From contig NC_133397.1 of assembly GCF_047511655.1 (NCBI RefSeq), positions 16,765,501-16,829,500 on the forward strand: a stretch of DNA of 64,000 bases, given 5' to 3'. The notes under the pieces were generated by a model, which searched no databases, was not told the origin of the DNA, and saw nothing but the letters and a program-made list of their open reading frames with translations. This DNA is from Castor canadensis. Lineage: Eukaryota > Chordata > Mammalia > Rodentia > Castoridae. Positions within the stretch are counted from its first letter, which is position 1. The number at the start of each line of letters is the position of its first letter. Shown here piece after piece: positions 1-15,663 of the stretch. The translations under genes and the position numbers were made by a program.

Positions 1-5392
<5,392 letters not shown>

Positions 5393-5600
5393 GGTGGGCT
5401 CGGGAACCTGCTGAGGTCTCTCGGCCGGGGCCGCGCACAAGAGGCGAATTTAAAGGTCCCGCATCTGTGGCCCCGCCCTGCCCCGCCCTGTCCCCAGGCC
5501 GCTAGCGCCAGGCCCTCCCGCCACCCGCTCAAAGCCAACAAGGAGCCCAGTCTGTGCATTCCAGTGGCAGCAGCGGAATGTCTGGGGCCAGGCGGCCAGC
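5393..5600 (-). promoter_or_regulatory. MATN3: MATN3 core promoter, TATA-like box in GC-rich DNA
   Basis: A TTTAAA box at 5449-5454 (CCTTTAAATTCG on the minus strand) lies about 60 bp upstream of the start codon. It predicts transcription starting near 5420 and a very short 5'UTR. The flanking 5460-5690 is G+C rich with repeated CCCCGCCCTG tracts that could bind Sp factors. A TATA-driven start fits a tissue-restricted gene. The transcription start is inferred, not seen. Confidence 0.55.
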
Positions 5601-6355
5601 GGCGCGGTGGTCACCGCGGGCCCCGGCCCTGCACCGCCAGCAGCCCGCGGCTGGGCGCCTCCTGACCTCCTGGTAAAACCCGGGGTGGAGGCACCTAAGC
5701 AGGGCCACAGCCTGCTGACCCCCTCCACTTTCCCTCTTAGCCCAGGAAGGCCTGTGCCCTGGGGTCCTAGCCGAGGAGCCCCTGGGCTCTGCCTGCCGTG
5801 TACCAGGTATGCCTGCTTGCGGATTCAGAGCAAGATGAAATCTTGCTTTGCACATTGCGTACGGTTCCCCAGCCAACAGTTAAGGGGGTGGGAGGAACCG
5901 CACAGATTCTAGCAGCATGAATGGAAAACTTTCACCCTACCTTCAAACATCCATAAACTTTTGATTTTTATATTACCAGGAATAGAAAATCAAACATACG
6001 TTGCTCCAGAGAGCCCCCTGATTGCTGGAAGAACAGCCTGTACCTAAACTCCAGAAGGCAATCCCTGTATCCCATTTCCTCCCCAGAAGAGTGACTGGCA
6101 GCCTGGACTAGAGACCTCCCAGAGGACCCTCAGGGAACTCACAGAGAAAATATGCATCAACCGTGTATGTGTCTAAGGGAACATGGTGGGTTTAGAAAAG
6201 AGAGGCCTGGAAAACCAGGAAGACTTATAAAACCAGAGGATGTGTGAGCTGGGTCTCCAAACATAACCATGTTCAACAGGTCCAATCCCATCTTCTGCTT
6301 CCACTATTGCCTTCTGCAGTCCATCCATAGAGTGGCCTAAAATCACTTCTCATAT
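5601..6355. other. Region upstream of MATN3, no gene seen
   Basis: The GC-rich shoulder of the MATN3 promoter continues to about 5800, then ordinary intergenic DNA. The long frames at 5529-5912 on both strands are by-products of GC richness. No recognisable repeat is seen. Confidence 0.6.
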
Positions 6356-6359
6356 TTGT

Positions 6360-6750
6360 ATGCCATGTTTCTAGTGGATTATGCACAATAGCCAAGAAGT
6401 AGAAGCAACTCAGTGTCCCTCTTTGGGTGCATGGAGAAGCAAAATGTGGTAACTACATACAGCAGAATATTATTCGATCTTCAAAAACAAATTCTAATAT
6501 GTTACAATATGGATGAACCTTGAGGACATGATGGTAAGTGATGTAAACCAGCCACAAAAAGACAAACACCATATGATTCTGTTTACATGAGGTATCTAGA
6601 ATAGTCAAATTCATGGAGACAGAAAGTAGAATGGTGGTTCCCAGGGAGTGGAGGGACGTAGGAATTGGGAGTTATTGCCTAGTGGGTATAGAGGTTTAGT
6701 TTAGCAAGATCAAAAAGTTGTGGGAAGAGACTGGTTCCATAATAATCTGA
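6360..6750 (+). repeat. Old L1 (L1M-like) 3' fragment
   Basis: Contains GCACAATAGCCAAGAAGTAG, GGATGAACCTTGAGGACATG and AGAAAGTAGAATGGTGGTTC, which are diagnostic of the 3' end of ancient L1M elements in plus orientation. Confidence 0.75.
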
Positions 6751-6756
6751 GTATAC

Positions 6757-7200
6757 TGCTATGGTTTGTGCCTTTTCTTCCCCGCAACACAGAGTTCAAG
6801 AGCTGGAAGCTTAATTCCCAAAGCTGGTGGTATGCTCAGGTGGAGACTTTGGGAGGTAATGAGGGTTAGAAAGTTCATGACAGCAAGGTCCTCCCAATGG
6901 CATTAATGGCTTTATAAGAAAAGGAAATGCTGGGCACCGGTGGCTCATGTCTGTAATCCTAGCTACTTGGGAAGCTGAGATTGGGAGGATCATGATTTGA
7001 GGCCAGCCTAGGCAAATAGTGTGAGATGCCCATCTCTAAAATAACCAGATCAAAAGGGACTGGTGGTATGACTCAAGAGGTAGAGCTCCTACTTTTCAAG
7101 TGTGAAGCAAAAGAAAGAAAAGAAGAGAGATCCAAGGGAGCACGTTTGTTGTGCCTCACCATGTGAGCCACCTGACCTCACCATGTGAACCACCTGAGTG
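6757..7200 (+). repeat. MaLR-type LTR split by a SINE
   Basis: The segment 6757-6925 (TGCTATGGTTTGTGCC, AAGCTTAATTCCCAAAG, GGAGGTAATGAGGGTTAG, GGCTTTATAAGAAAAGG) resembles an MST/MLT-type MaLR LTR. It resumes after the SINE at 6930-7130 with GTGCCTCACCATGTGAGC. The tail at 7158-7200 contains a ~22 bp near-tandem repeat (CTCACCATGTGAxCCACCTGA). Confidence 0.5.
6930..7130 (+). repeat. Composite B1/ID-like SINE
   Basis: 7SL-derived part (GGCACCGGTGGCTCATGTCT, then TGTAATCCTAGCTACTTGGG) followed by an ID-like part (ATGACTCAAGAGGTAGAGCT) and an A/G-rich tail. It is inserted in a MaLR LTR. Confidence 0.8.
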
Positions 7201-7699
7201 TAGGCACCAGAAGTTCAAAGACCATGTCCACATTGTTCACTGCCCAGTTCCCAGAAAGTCTCCCTTACCACAAGCAGGCACGAGTCACAAGAGGACTGAG
7301 ATGTCAGGAAATGGAAGCCTCTAGAACAGGGTGCAGATTCTTGCCTTGGCAGGGTGGTCACCAGATTATTTGTAGAAGATACAGCCTGGCACTGCTTTTT
7401 CCAAGAGTCCGGCACTGCTGAGGAAAAGGCTTTGCTCCGTTTCACTTCACTGACAGACAACAGGCGGCTCTGTGCTGGGCATTGGCTCCACACAGCAGAC
7501 TTTCCTTGGCCTTCTCTAGTAGGGAGTTGGGTCATTGGCCACCACCAGGCTTCTTCTGGGAAAGGAGCTCAGTCTAGAAGTGGCTTTGGGAGTAGTGGTT
7601 TGGTTCATGTAGAGAACATAGAAGTCTTACTTAACAAACTGCAAAGATTGTCTGTACTTTGGGTATATTGCAGTTTAGAATCAGTGAGCTACCAGACCT

Positions 7700-8300
7700 C
7701 TGAACTATAGATAAACATCTGCTGCCAACACCAGGACACCATCTACATGGACAGGACTGATAAGGCATGCAGCCCAATATGCCATCCAATATGGCTACAC
7801 TCATGCTAAAACATGATGACGTCTAGAACAACATACCAAGGACCCCCACCTTTGGGTATAACTAATCAGCAGAAAACTAAATGACATAAGAGGCGAACAC
7901 CCTGGAGGAGAAAGACATATAAATAGAGCACCTGCTGAGGACCCAGCAGAGTGCGCTGTCCAGTGTCCTCCGATGCTCACGAGCAAGGTACGCTAGCATC
8001 AAGGGACTCTCCCATATGCACCTCTCCTTGCCAGAGGATCTCTCTCTCCCCAGTAAGAAAGGTCCTGCCCCGTAGTAGCTCTCCCTCCCAAGCAGACTGA
8101 GTTCCCTGCACTCTCAGCCCAAACAAACTGACTGCTTAGTGGGGCTCCCCTGTGAACCACAGCCTTACAGGGCTGTGATGCCCTGCAAGGCAACCGACTG
8201 TGTGCCGTAACTCCTCCTGGACCTTGCAAGTGTGCATTTGAAATGTCAGTAAATGTTGTTGCATTGACCCAAGTGTCTGAGTGGTCTTTGAGGGACATTG
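7700..8300 (+). repeat. Possible solo LTR of an ERV
   Basis: A TATA motif (CATATAAATAGAGC at 7916-7929) is followed by a C/T-rich R/U5-like stretch, an AGTAAA poly(A)-like hexamer at about 8249, and the phrase AAGTGTCTGAGTGGTCTTTG, which resembles a retroviral U5 end. I cannot place its borders or family by eye. Confidence 0.35.
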
Positions 8301-8479
8301 CCATGGTTTTGTTGCCTCTGCCCTAAATCTGCCTAGGGCAGTATCCCAATCCCATCGCAGGGATTCTCGCCAGGGTTCAAGACATAGCTAACTCCCCCTT
8401 GTGGGAAGAAGGATGAAGTCCTGTTCAAGACAGTTCAACATATTGGCCTGTGAGCTCCTATAAAAATTAAAGCTATTTA

Positions 8480-8485
8480 GTCAAG
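8480..8485. repeat. Target-site duplication GTCAAG (left copy)
   Basis: Immediately left of the 3' LTR end (TGCCGGG on plus). It is identical to 25247-25252 and generated by integration of the outer provirus. Confidence 0.85.
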
Positions 8486-8891
8486 TGCCGGGTTGTGACC
8501 AGCACACGTGAAGCTACGGATGAAGGAGTACTCGAACACAAGAACCAGCATAAGAAAAGCTGAGGCAGAGACTAGCTCCAGACTAGCTAGCTTTCCAAAT
8601 CCGTTTGCCTTGCGACTCTTACTGAGTACAGCAAATGGCCAAAAAATATTTTTGCAAGCAATAAATTGCATCACTGTGGTCAGCAGGAAAGGCACGTAGC
8701 GTAGCAGATTAAGATCAGAGCAATAGGGACAGGAATTACAGTTATCCTTAAGTAAAGGTTTAGAGGTCAGGGAACAGGTATGTCTTATTGAGATCAAACA
8801 TTGAACAGATGCCTTCATCCATCCTGGAGGAGGTGACTTCATCTTTGTCCTCCTTCTTTACAATCTCTTTAACCATGCCTGAACCCCAACA
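8486..8891 (-). repeat. 3' LTR of the outer class II provirus
   Basis: About 406 bp, running TGTTGGGG...CCCGGCA on the minus strand. By eye it differs from the 5' LTR at roughly one base in ten. The poly(A) signal seen in the 5' copy (AATAAA) is mutated here to AGTAAG. A purine tract (AAAAAAAGGGACAA on minus, 8892-8905) abuts it as the polypurine tract. Confidence 0.88.
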
Positions 8892-8905
8892 TTGTCCCTT
8901 TTTTT

Positions 8906-9316
8906 GTTTTGTGAATATGGAGTAGAGAATGGGCAGGGATGCCGCAATGGTACATTCAAAACGTAAGTCTAAAGTGTGGGCTGAGGTGCTCCCCATATGG
9001 GTTTGCCTCGCAGTTGCATCCCTCAAGGATTTGGAGGCCGGAAGGTCAAATCCTTCATCTCTGATATTGGGTTCCTTTGTGGAGGTCAGTTGTAGGAAAG
9101 GTTTGATTCTTCAGCTGGGAATCCATCATGGTCCATCTCCCATGGAGATACAAGCGTAACCTCAGTCCCATGTTAATAAGTCTATGGGGTTTTCTTTATT
9201 GATTGGTGTCTGTATCTTTAAACCAAACTTGCCCGTGCTTAGAGTCCATTGTTTTTCCAAAATGGTAATAAGCTGTCATGTACACATCTTCCCAAATCTT
9301 TAAAAAATTTAAAGTC
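8906..9316 (-). other. 3' end of the outer provirus, no env recognised
   Basis: Lies between the integrase remnant and the 3' LTR and carries a SINE at 9317-9500. The space is too short for env and no envelope-like frame is seen. Confidence 0.5.
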
Positions 9317-9500
9317 GTCGGGTGCCGGTAGCTCACACCTGTAATCCTAGCTACTCGGGAGGCAGAGATCAGGAGGATCATGGTTCAAAGCCAGCCTGGG
9401 CAAATAGTTTGCAAGACCCTATCTTCACAAAAAAAGCCTGGTGGAATGGCTCAAGATGTAGGCCCTGAGTTCAAGCTGCAGTACCACACACACAAAAAAA
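9317..9500 (+). repeat. Composite B1/ID-like SINE
   Basis: Reads GGTGCCGGTAGCTCACACCT, GTAATCCTAGCTACTCGGGA, then GGAATGGCTCAAGATGTAGG and GTTCAAGCTGCAGTACC with an A-rich tail. It is well preserved, suggesting a younger insertion into the outer provirus. Confidence 0.88.
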
Positions 9501-9574
9501 GTTAAAGTAAATAAAGCCCAAGCTAATAGAGCCCTGGCATCCTTTATTCCCATACTGCCCCTTTTTTGTTTTGG

Positions 9575-9890
9575 TAGCATGTTCTTAAGGATATGCTTTT
9601 AAGCATTTTACAATCACTTGTCCTTGGGGCAAGTTGATAAGATGGCATATTGCCACAATGAACAGATTTAGCAAATTTTTAGCTAGTATATGTTGGTCCA
9701 TTGTTTGCTTTAAGTTGAAGAGGGACTCCCACAGCAGCAAAAGCGAAGAGACAGTGAGAGATAACTTGGGAGGAATTTTCCCAACAGCAAGTGATGCAAA
9801 AATAAACCCAGAGTAAGTATCTATGGTAACATGAATGAATTTAAGTCTCCCACATGAGGGTACATGAGTAACAGCCATCTGTCAAATTAT
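9575..9890 (-). pseudogene. pol: Class II ERV integrase core remnant
   Basis: A minus-strand frame at 9585-9878 contains [20 protein letters not shown] followed by [10 protein letters not shown], the start of the betaretroviral integrase catalytic core with its first catalytic Asp in TIDTYS, and near the end [15 protein letters not shown], matching the segment around the catalytic Glu (E replaced here). The middle is frameshifted. This remnant identifies the outer element as class II. No reverse transcriptase precedes it. Confidence 0.75.
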
Positions 9891-11596
9891 AAGCAACAAA
9901 AGGGGTTTAGAAGAAGTGGGCTTACCTGGCATCCATTTTCAGTTCTGTCTGATATAGATGATATCCAACAACTTTAAAATGTTGTAGAATGTCAACAGAC
10001 AACAGTTAAAAGTTTTCCAAAAAGCCAACAAAAGTAAACAGTTAGAAGGATGACTCAATTGAAAAATAGGTAGTTGTTAGAGTCATTTTGGGGTTTCACT
10101 GTAGATGTTTTTAAAGAAGGACCCAGATTGTGAATGGCAAAACTTAGAATAGTCATGATTAAAATACTGAAAAGTAGTTTGGTAATTGCCAGAACATTTA
10201 GTTATTTTCATTGTAGACTGCATTTTTAGGAAAACAGTTATGACTGACAGCATTAAAATAGGAGCACTAAATGTTCCTTGTTACAATTAGGGACATAAGC
10301 TTGCAAAAGTCTGTTATCATTAACTTTAGATTTTTTACAAGTTAGGGGGGACAATGTCTGTGATCCCAAATAGTCTTATTTTTATGTATGAGTACACTTG
10401 ATATATATATATAAAACATATATTATATATATATGACATATATTATATATATAATTACTTATTTGGCAAAATTAGGCCAGGTAATTTTAGGATTTAACAA
10501 TAGCAAGATTGTCCAAATGGCAAGTTTTTTTTGAATGTTGCTGATTACAAATGGCACATCTGTCAAAAGTTTTATCAACCATTTTATATGTTAAAGGTTT
10601 AGATGTAATGCTTTTGGATGAAAGAACTTTAGCTGGACAGTTAAATGGATAAAAGAGAGCTTTAGTTGGTTATTTTACATAAACTGACACTTTTAACTTT
10701 GTAAATGTTTGTACAGTATTTAGATAAGTCTAGACATAGAACATAGTTATAAGGTGGTCATTTAAGAGAACTTTACATGAGTAAACACTTAAATGAACTC
10801 TGATTTAATAGTGTTTAAAAGCTTGACGAGAGCAACAGAAAATATGAGCAATTACTTTAATAAAATCTTTCCCTACAACAATTTTTACAGATGTTATTCA
10901 GAGCAGAACAATGTTAAAATAGCCTTGTTATTTTATGGACATTGAGAATCAGGTTCTAGTTTAACATGGCCCTAGAAAATCTTTCAGGTAATTCTTAGAT
11001 TATAGTCAACTTAATCACACACCAAAGCTTTTATCATATACTTTGAAGACTTACTCAGGACCTCCAGATAACATTCTGAAACTTTTGAGGGTTTATCCTT
11101 ACCCCTCTTTTTTATGTTTGGAACAATCTTTAGGACAAACTTTTTTTTTAACAAAATCCTTTCTCATTTAAAAGCATTCTCTTTTTCCCTTTAACTTTTT
11201 TCCAAAAATATACTCAATACCTATCTATATCCTTTCTGCTTGTTGGCTTTGTAACTTGTATTTTAAAATAACTTTCATAAGAATTTTAAATTTAGATAAA
11301 ATTGTTTTTTTCAATTAGCCTTATTTTTTACTATATAGACCCATGAAGAAAGGCAATTTTAAACTGTTTGTCTATACAATAAGTAACTTAAAGATACTTT
11401 GTTGTTAGATCTAATTATAAAAGAGTTGAATGTAAATTACCCTTACAACAAAATGAAACAGATTAAGGTTACTGTACATAAAACAATGCCTATAATTTAG
11501 TTAGACCTCATTGACATAACCTTTGAAAAACTGGTTTTTTTTCTTAAAAGTACCAGCAGAAGAGGTGGGGGAGAGAATAGAGCAGAAACATCTCAT
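9891..11596 (-). other. AT-rich non-coding interior of the outer provirus, module B
   Basis: Very AT-rich, with no frame of coding character on either strand, where pol would be expected. A (TA)n tract lies at about 10399-10462. The part at 11080-11221 (TTTAGGACAAACTTTTTTTT through CCAAAAATATACTCAATACC) is homologous to the sequence that straddles the inner provirus insertion site at 15000-15031 and 23209-23280. The interior therefore contains a diverged internal duplication. Confidence 0.55.
10399..10462. repeat. (TA)n low-complexity tract
   Basis: Imperfect TATATA runs with the self-complementary unit ACATATATTATATATATATG, able to form a cruciform. Confidence 0.8.
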
Positions 11597-11612
11597 TTCT
11601 TTACATTAACTC
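11597..11612. repeat. L1 target-site duplication, left copy
   Basis: TTCTTTACATTAACTC, identical to 13327-13342. Confidence 0.85.
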
Positions 11613-11640
11613 AGGGGATTCCAAGATGGCGGCTAGAGGT
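11613..11640 (+). promoter_or_regulatory. L1 internal promoter start with YY1-type site
   Basis: CCAAGATGGCGGCTAG begins at +9 of the L1. YY1 binding to AAGATGGCGGC near +10 sets the initiation site of human L1 (established), and the same position is kept here. Confidence 0.65.
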
Positions 11641-13074
11641 AGGAAGCAGAAAGCGACCCTCCTATAGTGAAATCTTGGAGAGACGCTGGAGACACACTTT
11701 GCAGGCATAATCACCGAGAAAAGGCATAACTTTGACCACTCCACATCTCCAGCCGGCGCAGAGAATCTCCACTTCATGTTAAACGGAGAACCGAGGAGGC
11801 CCCCGGGCCGCCAGTGGCCGGCGCCCATACGGCTTGGGAAGACGCGGACCAGGTGAGCTTCGCGGTACCGCGGTAGCCCCACAGACAAGCCTGGGCCAGA
11901 GCAGCATAGCCCCCTGGACAGACTGACCTCCACCCGGGAAAAAAAGAGAAACTGAGTACTAAGCAATAAGAACAGTTAAGACGCTGGAAAGAGGGTGGGG
12001 CGCCCTGAGCGCTGAAGATTGGGGGAAGGGAATCCTTCCCGGGACTGTAAATAAACGAGCCGGGAGGCCGGAGAGGCTCTGGCGGGAGCGGGGCGCACCA
12101 GCAACCAGGAGCGGGGACGCTTGTGAGAGGAGGGAAGACCCACTTCCCACGTGAACTGTAAATAAACACGCAGGCCTGACAACTCGGGGCAGTGTCGCCT
12201 TTCCCAGTGCTTGGAAAGGGGAAAGCCTGTGGCAGAGGCTCCCGCACAGGAGAACTCTGAGCAAACAAAGCCTGTGGGACCAGGTGAGTGCTAAGTTCAC
12301 CCCAGAGATCTGCATAAATAACGCCGCCAGCTACAGGCTGAGAGCAGCAGGCAGGCAAGCCACGGTTGCAGATACCACTCTCAGAACTGCCTCCAGACGC
12401 TTTTTTTTCTTTTTCTCCCTACCTTTGATGAGAGAACAACCGAATTACACCTGCAAGCCGAAAAACTTACTGAAACTGTATTGCATTTGAACTGGGGACA
12501 CTTGGTGGGGCTTTTTTTTTTTTTTTCTTCTGTGTGTGTGTGAGTGTAGTTTTGTTCTACTTTATGCATCCCCTTTGATGAGACAACTACAGAACAACAT
12601 CTGAGGCACCAACTCCAGGACTGGAGATTGAGACGGACATCCAAATTATTAAGACTGAAATTGCATTGCATATAAACTTGGAAGTTTTTTGGTTTTTTGT
12701 TTTTTTTGTTTTTTTTTAATTTTCTATTTTCCATTTTATTTTAATTCATTTTTATAAATAGATATTACTTTCATATACTTATTTTTTATTTTTTTTATCT
12801 TTGATTTTCAATCCTCTCTCTGTCACTCTATTGTCTGTTCAGCTTACTGTCGATTAGTACACTAACACTCCCTGTTTATACCTTTGAAACTCTCTTGTCT
12901 GATACCTTGTTCTGCTTTCTCCCTCTTGTCTGTATATTTGTTTTCCCCTTTTCTTTAATTTCTTGCTTTCCATCTCAGCTCACTCTTCCATTCTCAATAT
13001 TACCATTGTTATTATTACAAGCTAGAAAATACTTAATTACACACAGTACAGGGACAGTAACAACACCAAGGACA

Positions 13075-13326
13075 ATGACAGGAAGACAGAAAAAACAAGG
13101 AAACCAGTTTCCCCACAGCAAAAAATTAGTACAGGAACCAGAGGGGAATGAAGAGAACAGAAACTCAGAGCCAGACTCCAACAAAATGAAGATAAACTAT
13201 GCCAAAGGACCCAATGAAGCCTACAAGAATAATTTAAAAGAAGACATACTACAAGTACTCAATGAGAATTTTATAGAGATGATACTGGATAGGGTCAACC
13301 AAAATGTACAGGAGACACTCAAGAAA
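13075..13326 (+). pseudogene. ORF1: L1 ORF1 N-terminal fragment
   Basis: Starts at the ATG at 13075 (MTGRQKKQGNQFPHSKKLVQ) and runs 84 codons to the end of the insertion, through DILQVLNENFIEMILDRVNQ. It is the low-complexity N-terminal region and the beginning of the coiled coil of the L1 nucleic-acid chaperone. The trimerising coiled coil, RRM and CTD are absent. The frame upstream of 13075 is 5'UTR read-through. Confidence 0.75.
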
Positions 13327-13342
13327 TTCTTTACATTAACTC
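13327..13342. repeat. L1 target-site duplication, right copy
   Basis: TTCTTTACATTAACTC, identical to 11597-11612. Confidence 0.85.
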
Positions 13343-15031
13343 TATAATAAGAATCATCCCAAAGACATCTAAACATACACACAGACACATAGACATTATG
13401 ACCTAGGCATACCAAAGAATATAAGTGCACATAGTGAGCTCAAAAAAGTAAAAATTAAGTGGCCACAAATGGTAGGAGATAAAGACATACAGAAAACACA
13501 CACAATGACACACAAAACAATCACATTACAGTGCACTCTTAAGCCTTTATTTGTCATTATTTTTAGATTAGCTAGATTTTTAAGTAGTTCATAACAGATT
13601 TTTAACATAAATACTCTATTTTTTGCCCAATCCTTAACAGATTAATGTATTAAAAACATGTATAGAAACTACATTAATTTAGAGAATTTTAACCACAAGT
13701 TATCATTTTTTTTAGAGGATGGCAAAGTGGAGTAACGCATGGGTTTTTTATTCCTAGGGTGTGGCAAGATGTCACTGGACATGTGGCTCCATCATGGTGG
13801 CAGCATTTTCTATGACTACATGGTCTCTCCAAAGTGCCTCTTAAATGGAACACAAAGACAGGTTAAATGCAATGTACAGACTCAAAAGCGCAGTCTGTTT
13901 TAGCAGTAAAAGACTTGAGTTAGGGATGTTAATGAGAAGACCAGACAAAGTGAAGCAAGCTAAGGTGGGATTTAAAAGGATTTGTTATTATTTAGTTTAC
14001 TCCAGATGTTGATAATTAGATCTTGGGTTGTCTCAAAAGGTGGCTTTGTTATTACCTAGGAAGCTAAGAATTTAAATTCTGTAGAACCCAGCCAGATCTA
14101 TAGTTTGGAAAGAAACTTAAACAAGTTTAGAATCTGACATGTTACATTGAGCTATAAAGAACAAAGTTTTATTATTTTAAAACAAAAAACAATTAATTGT
14201 TAAGAATAAAACATCTAATTAAACTGTCTATCTAAAGTACCCACACATAAGAATGTTTTAGTATTTATAAGCCTTATAAGTAGAAAAAGCCCCCCTTCTA
14301 ATTTTGCCTTTAGAGCAAATTAATTTTAAATTACAATATTTTTTACTATATATGTATTTTATGAGTGAGGGATGTCTAATCTTTAATTAAATGGTACTAT
14401 TTTTAGTTTTAGAAAACTAATCCTTAGAGAACTTAAGTACATTTAACATTTAAAGACAGTTAACAATTAGTATCACAGCTACACAGATGTCATATAGGTT
14501 AATTTAAATTTTTACCTTTAGAGTAAGATTTAGTAAGGCTTTTAGACCTCTTATAAGCTTAGGGAGACAGTTTTTAGTGTCCCCAAGTAGACTTGTTTTT
14601 TATTGAGTGATGGTCACTTTGATTTAACTTTTACCTTATAAACTTTTGTATAGCATTTTAATGAAATTTAAACATATAGCCCGCACATTTTAAAATATTA
14701 AATGTGTTTAAGTCACTGAAAAGGCAGATATTTACATAGATGATTTTGTTAGAACTTAGTTTCCTAAATAGTCAAAATCTCAATAAAGTTAGCAATATAT
14801 AAGCAAACTACTTTTTTCAAAAAACCAAAACCTTTTTTATAAGCAAATATTACTAATATTTTTAAGATGAAATTAGTTGCTAGCTTTGTTCATTTACTAA
14901 ATTTTAATTTTTAGGAAATCACTTAGATAACCTTTTAAATTATAGCCATATTAATTACATCATATATTTGTTACCTTTTGAACATTGAGGTACTGTTCTT
15001 TTTTATTTTGGAAAAAGCCTTTAAGACAAAC
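13343..15031 (-). other. AT-rich non-coding interior of the outer provirus, module A
   Basis: Continues the outer provirus after the L1. AT-rich, no coding frame on either strand. Its right end (about 14950-15031) continues at 23209 across the inner provirus and there aligns with module B near 11060-11221. Confidence 0.5.
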
Positions 15032-15035
15032 CTTA
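15032..15035. repeat. Inner provirus target-site duplication CTTA (left)
   Basis: Directly left of the 3' LTR end; matches 23205-23208. Four base pairs is the gammaretroviral integration signature. Confidence 0.8.
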
Positions 15036-15545
15036 TGTTGTGGGCTGGTATTGAGAGTTCTTGTCTTCACTGGCCAAAGAATTGGCGTGAAGCAGTGGAT
15101 TGACTCATGAGACAACAAGGTTGGTACACAAAGTAGGATTTATTAGAGAGAAAGGAAAAGCTGCTCCTAGAGACAGACAGGGAGCCCAGAAAACTCAGTA
15201 GCTCCCTGTTGTTTACAGAGAGGGGTTTTTTATTTGGTTCTTTTTGTTGGGGAGGGGAGTCAGAGACGGAGTGGTCTTTTGACATATCTCTGTAAGAACA
15301 CACTCTGTTGGGGAGGAAAGTCAGGAGTCAGGGGTGGAGTGGTCTTTTAACATATCTTTACAGGAACATATACACAGTCTTGCAAAAGCCACCTGGTTGT
15401 CAACCTCGTGGTATTTTTGAGGCATCCCCAGGGGGCCATGACTTGTGAAGCCACCTGTTCCTTTACAGGATGTAGGGCTCATAGTGCTCTCATGGGAGAT
15501 GGGGGCACTGGCTCATTTATATCTTCTGATCCCCCAGACCCAACA
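15036..15545 (-). repeat. 3' LTR of the inner class I provirus
   Basis: 510 bp, running TGTTGGG...CCCACAACA on minus. A poly(A) signal AATAAA lies in TCTAATAAATCC (about 15139-15144) and a TATA-like AAATAAAAAACCCC at about 15224-15236. U3 carries a near-tandem ~60 bp duplication at about 15245-15302 and 15306-15369. The purine tract AGAGGGAGGA on minus (15549-15558) precedes it as the polypurine tract. Confidence 0.85.
15245..15369 (-). repeat. Duplicated ~60 bp U3 unit (enhancer-like)
   Basis: Two diverged copies share TGTTGGGGAGG, GGAGTGGTCTTTT and ACATATCT. Tandem U3 duplications are the usual form of gammaretroviral enhancers (established); function here is inferred. Confidence 0.6.
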
Positions 15546-15663
15546 AGTCCTCCCTCTGAGATAAGCACTCAACTACTGTTGGGGAAAAGGGGCTGTGTCT
15601 CATCTGGATACTTCCTGCTGACAGTGGGGAAGAAGAGTGAGGGGAGGTGCAGAGGCACTCGTC

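Larger units (their letters stand above)
11613..13326 (+). mobile_element. L1 5'UTR plus truncated ORF1, lacking the 3' half
   Basis: A 1.7 kb insertion holding the complete 5' end of a lineage-specific L1: a CpG-rich 5'UTR (about 11613-13074) and the N-terminal part of ORF1. It stops at AAGAAA with no poly(A) tail, no ORF2 and no 3'UTR. A perfect 16-bp duplication flanks it, so it is a genuine insertion into the AT-rich interior of the outer provirus and not a recombination remnant. Losing the 3' end while keeping the 5' end is the reverse of ordinary L1 truncation. Confidence 0.85.

Noticed and set aside
11774-12358. 194-codon minus-strand frame
   Set aside because: Antisense to the L1 5'UTR, no similarity to a known protein; explained by CpG richness.
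12895-13074. N-terminal 60-codon extension of L1 ORF1
   Set aside because: Hydrophobic 5'UTR read-through; ORF1 begins at the ATG at 13075 with a basic N-terminus typical of the family.
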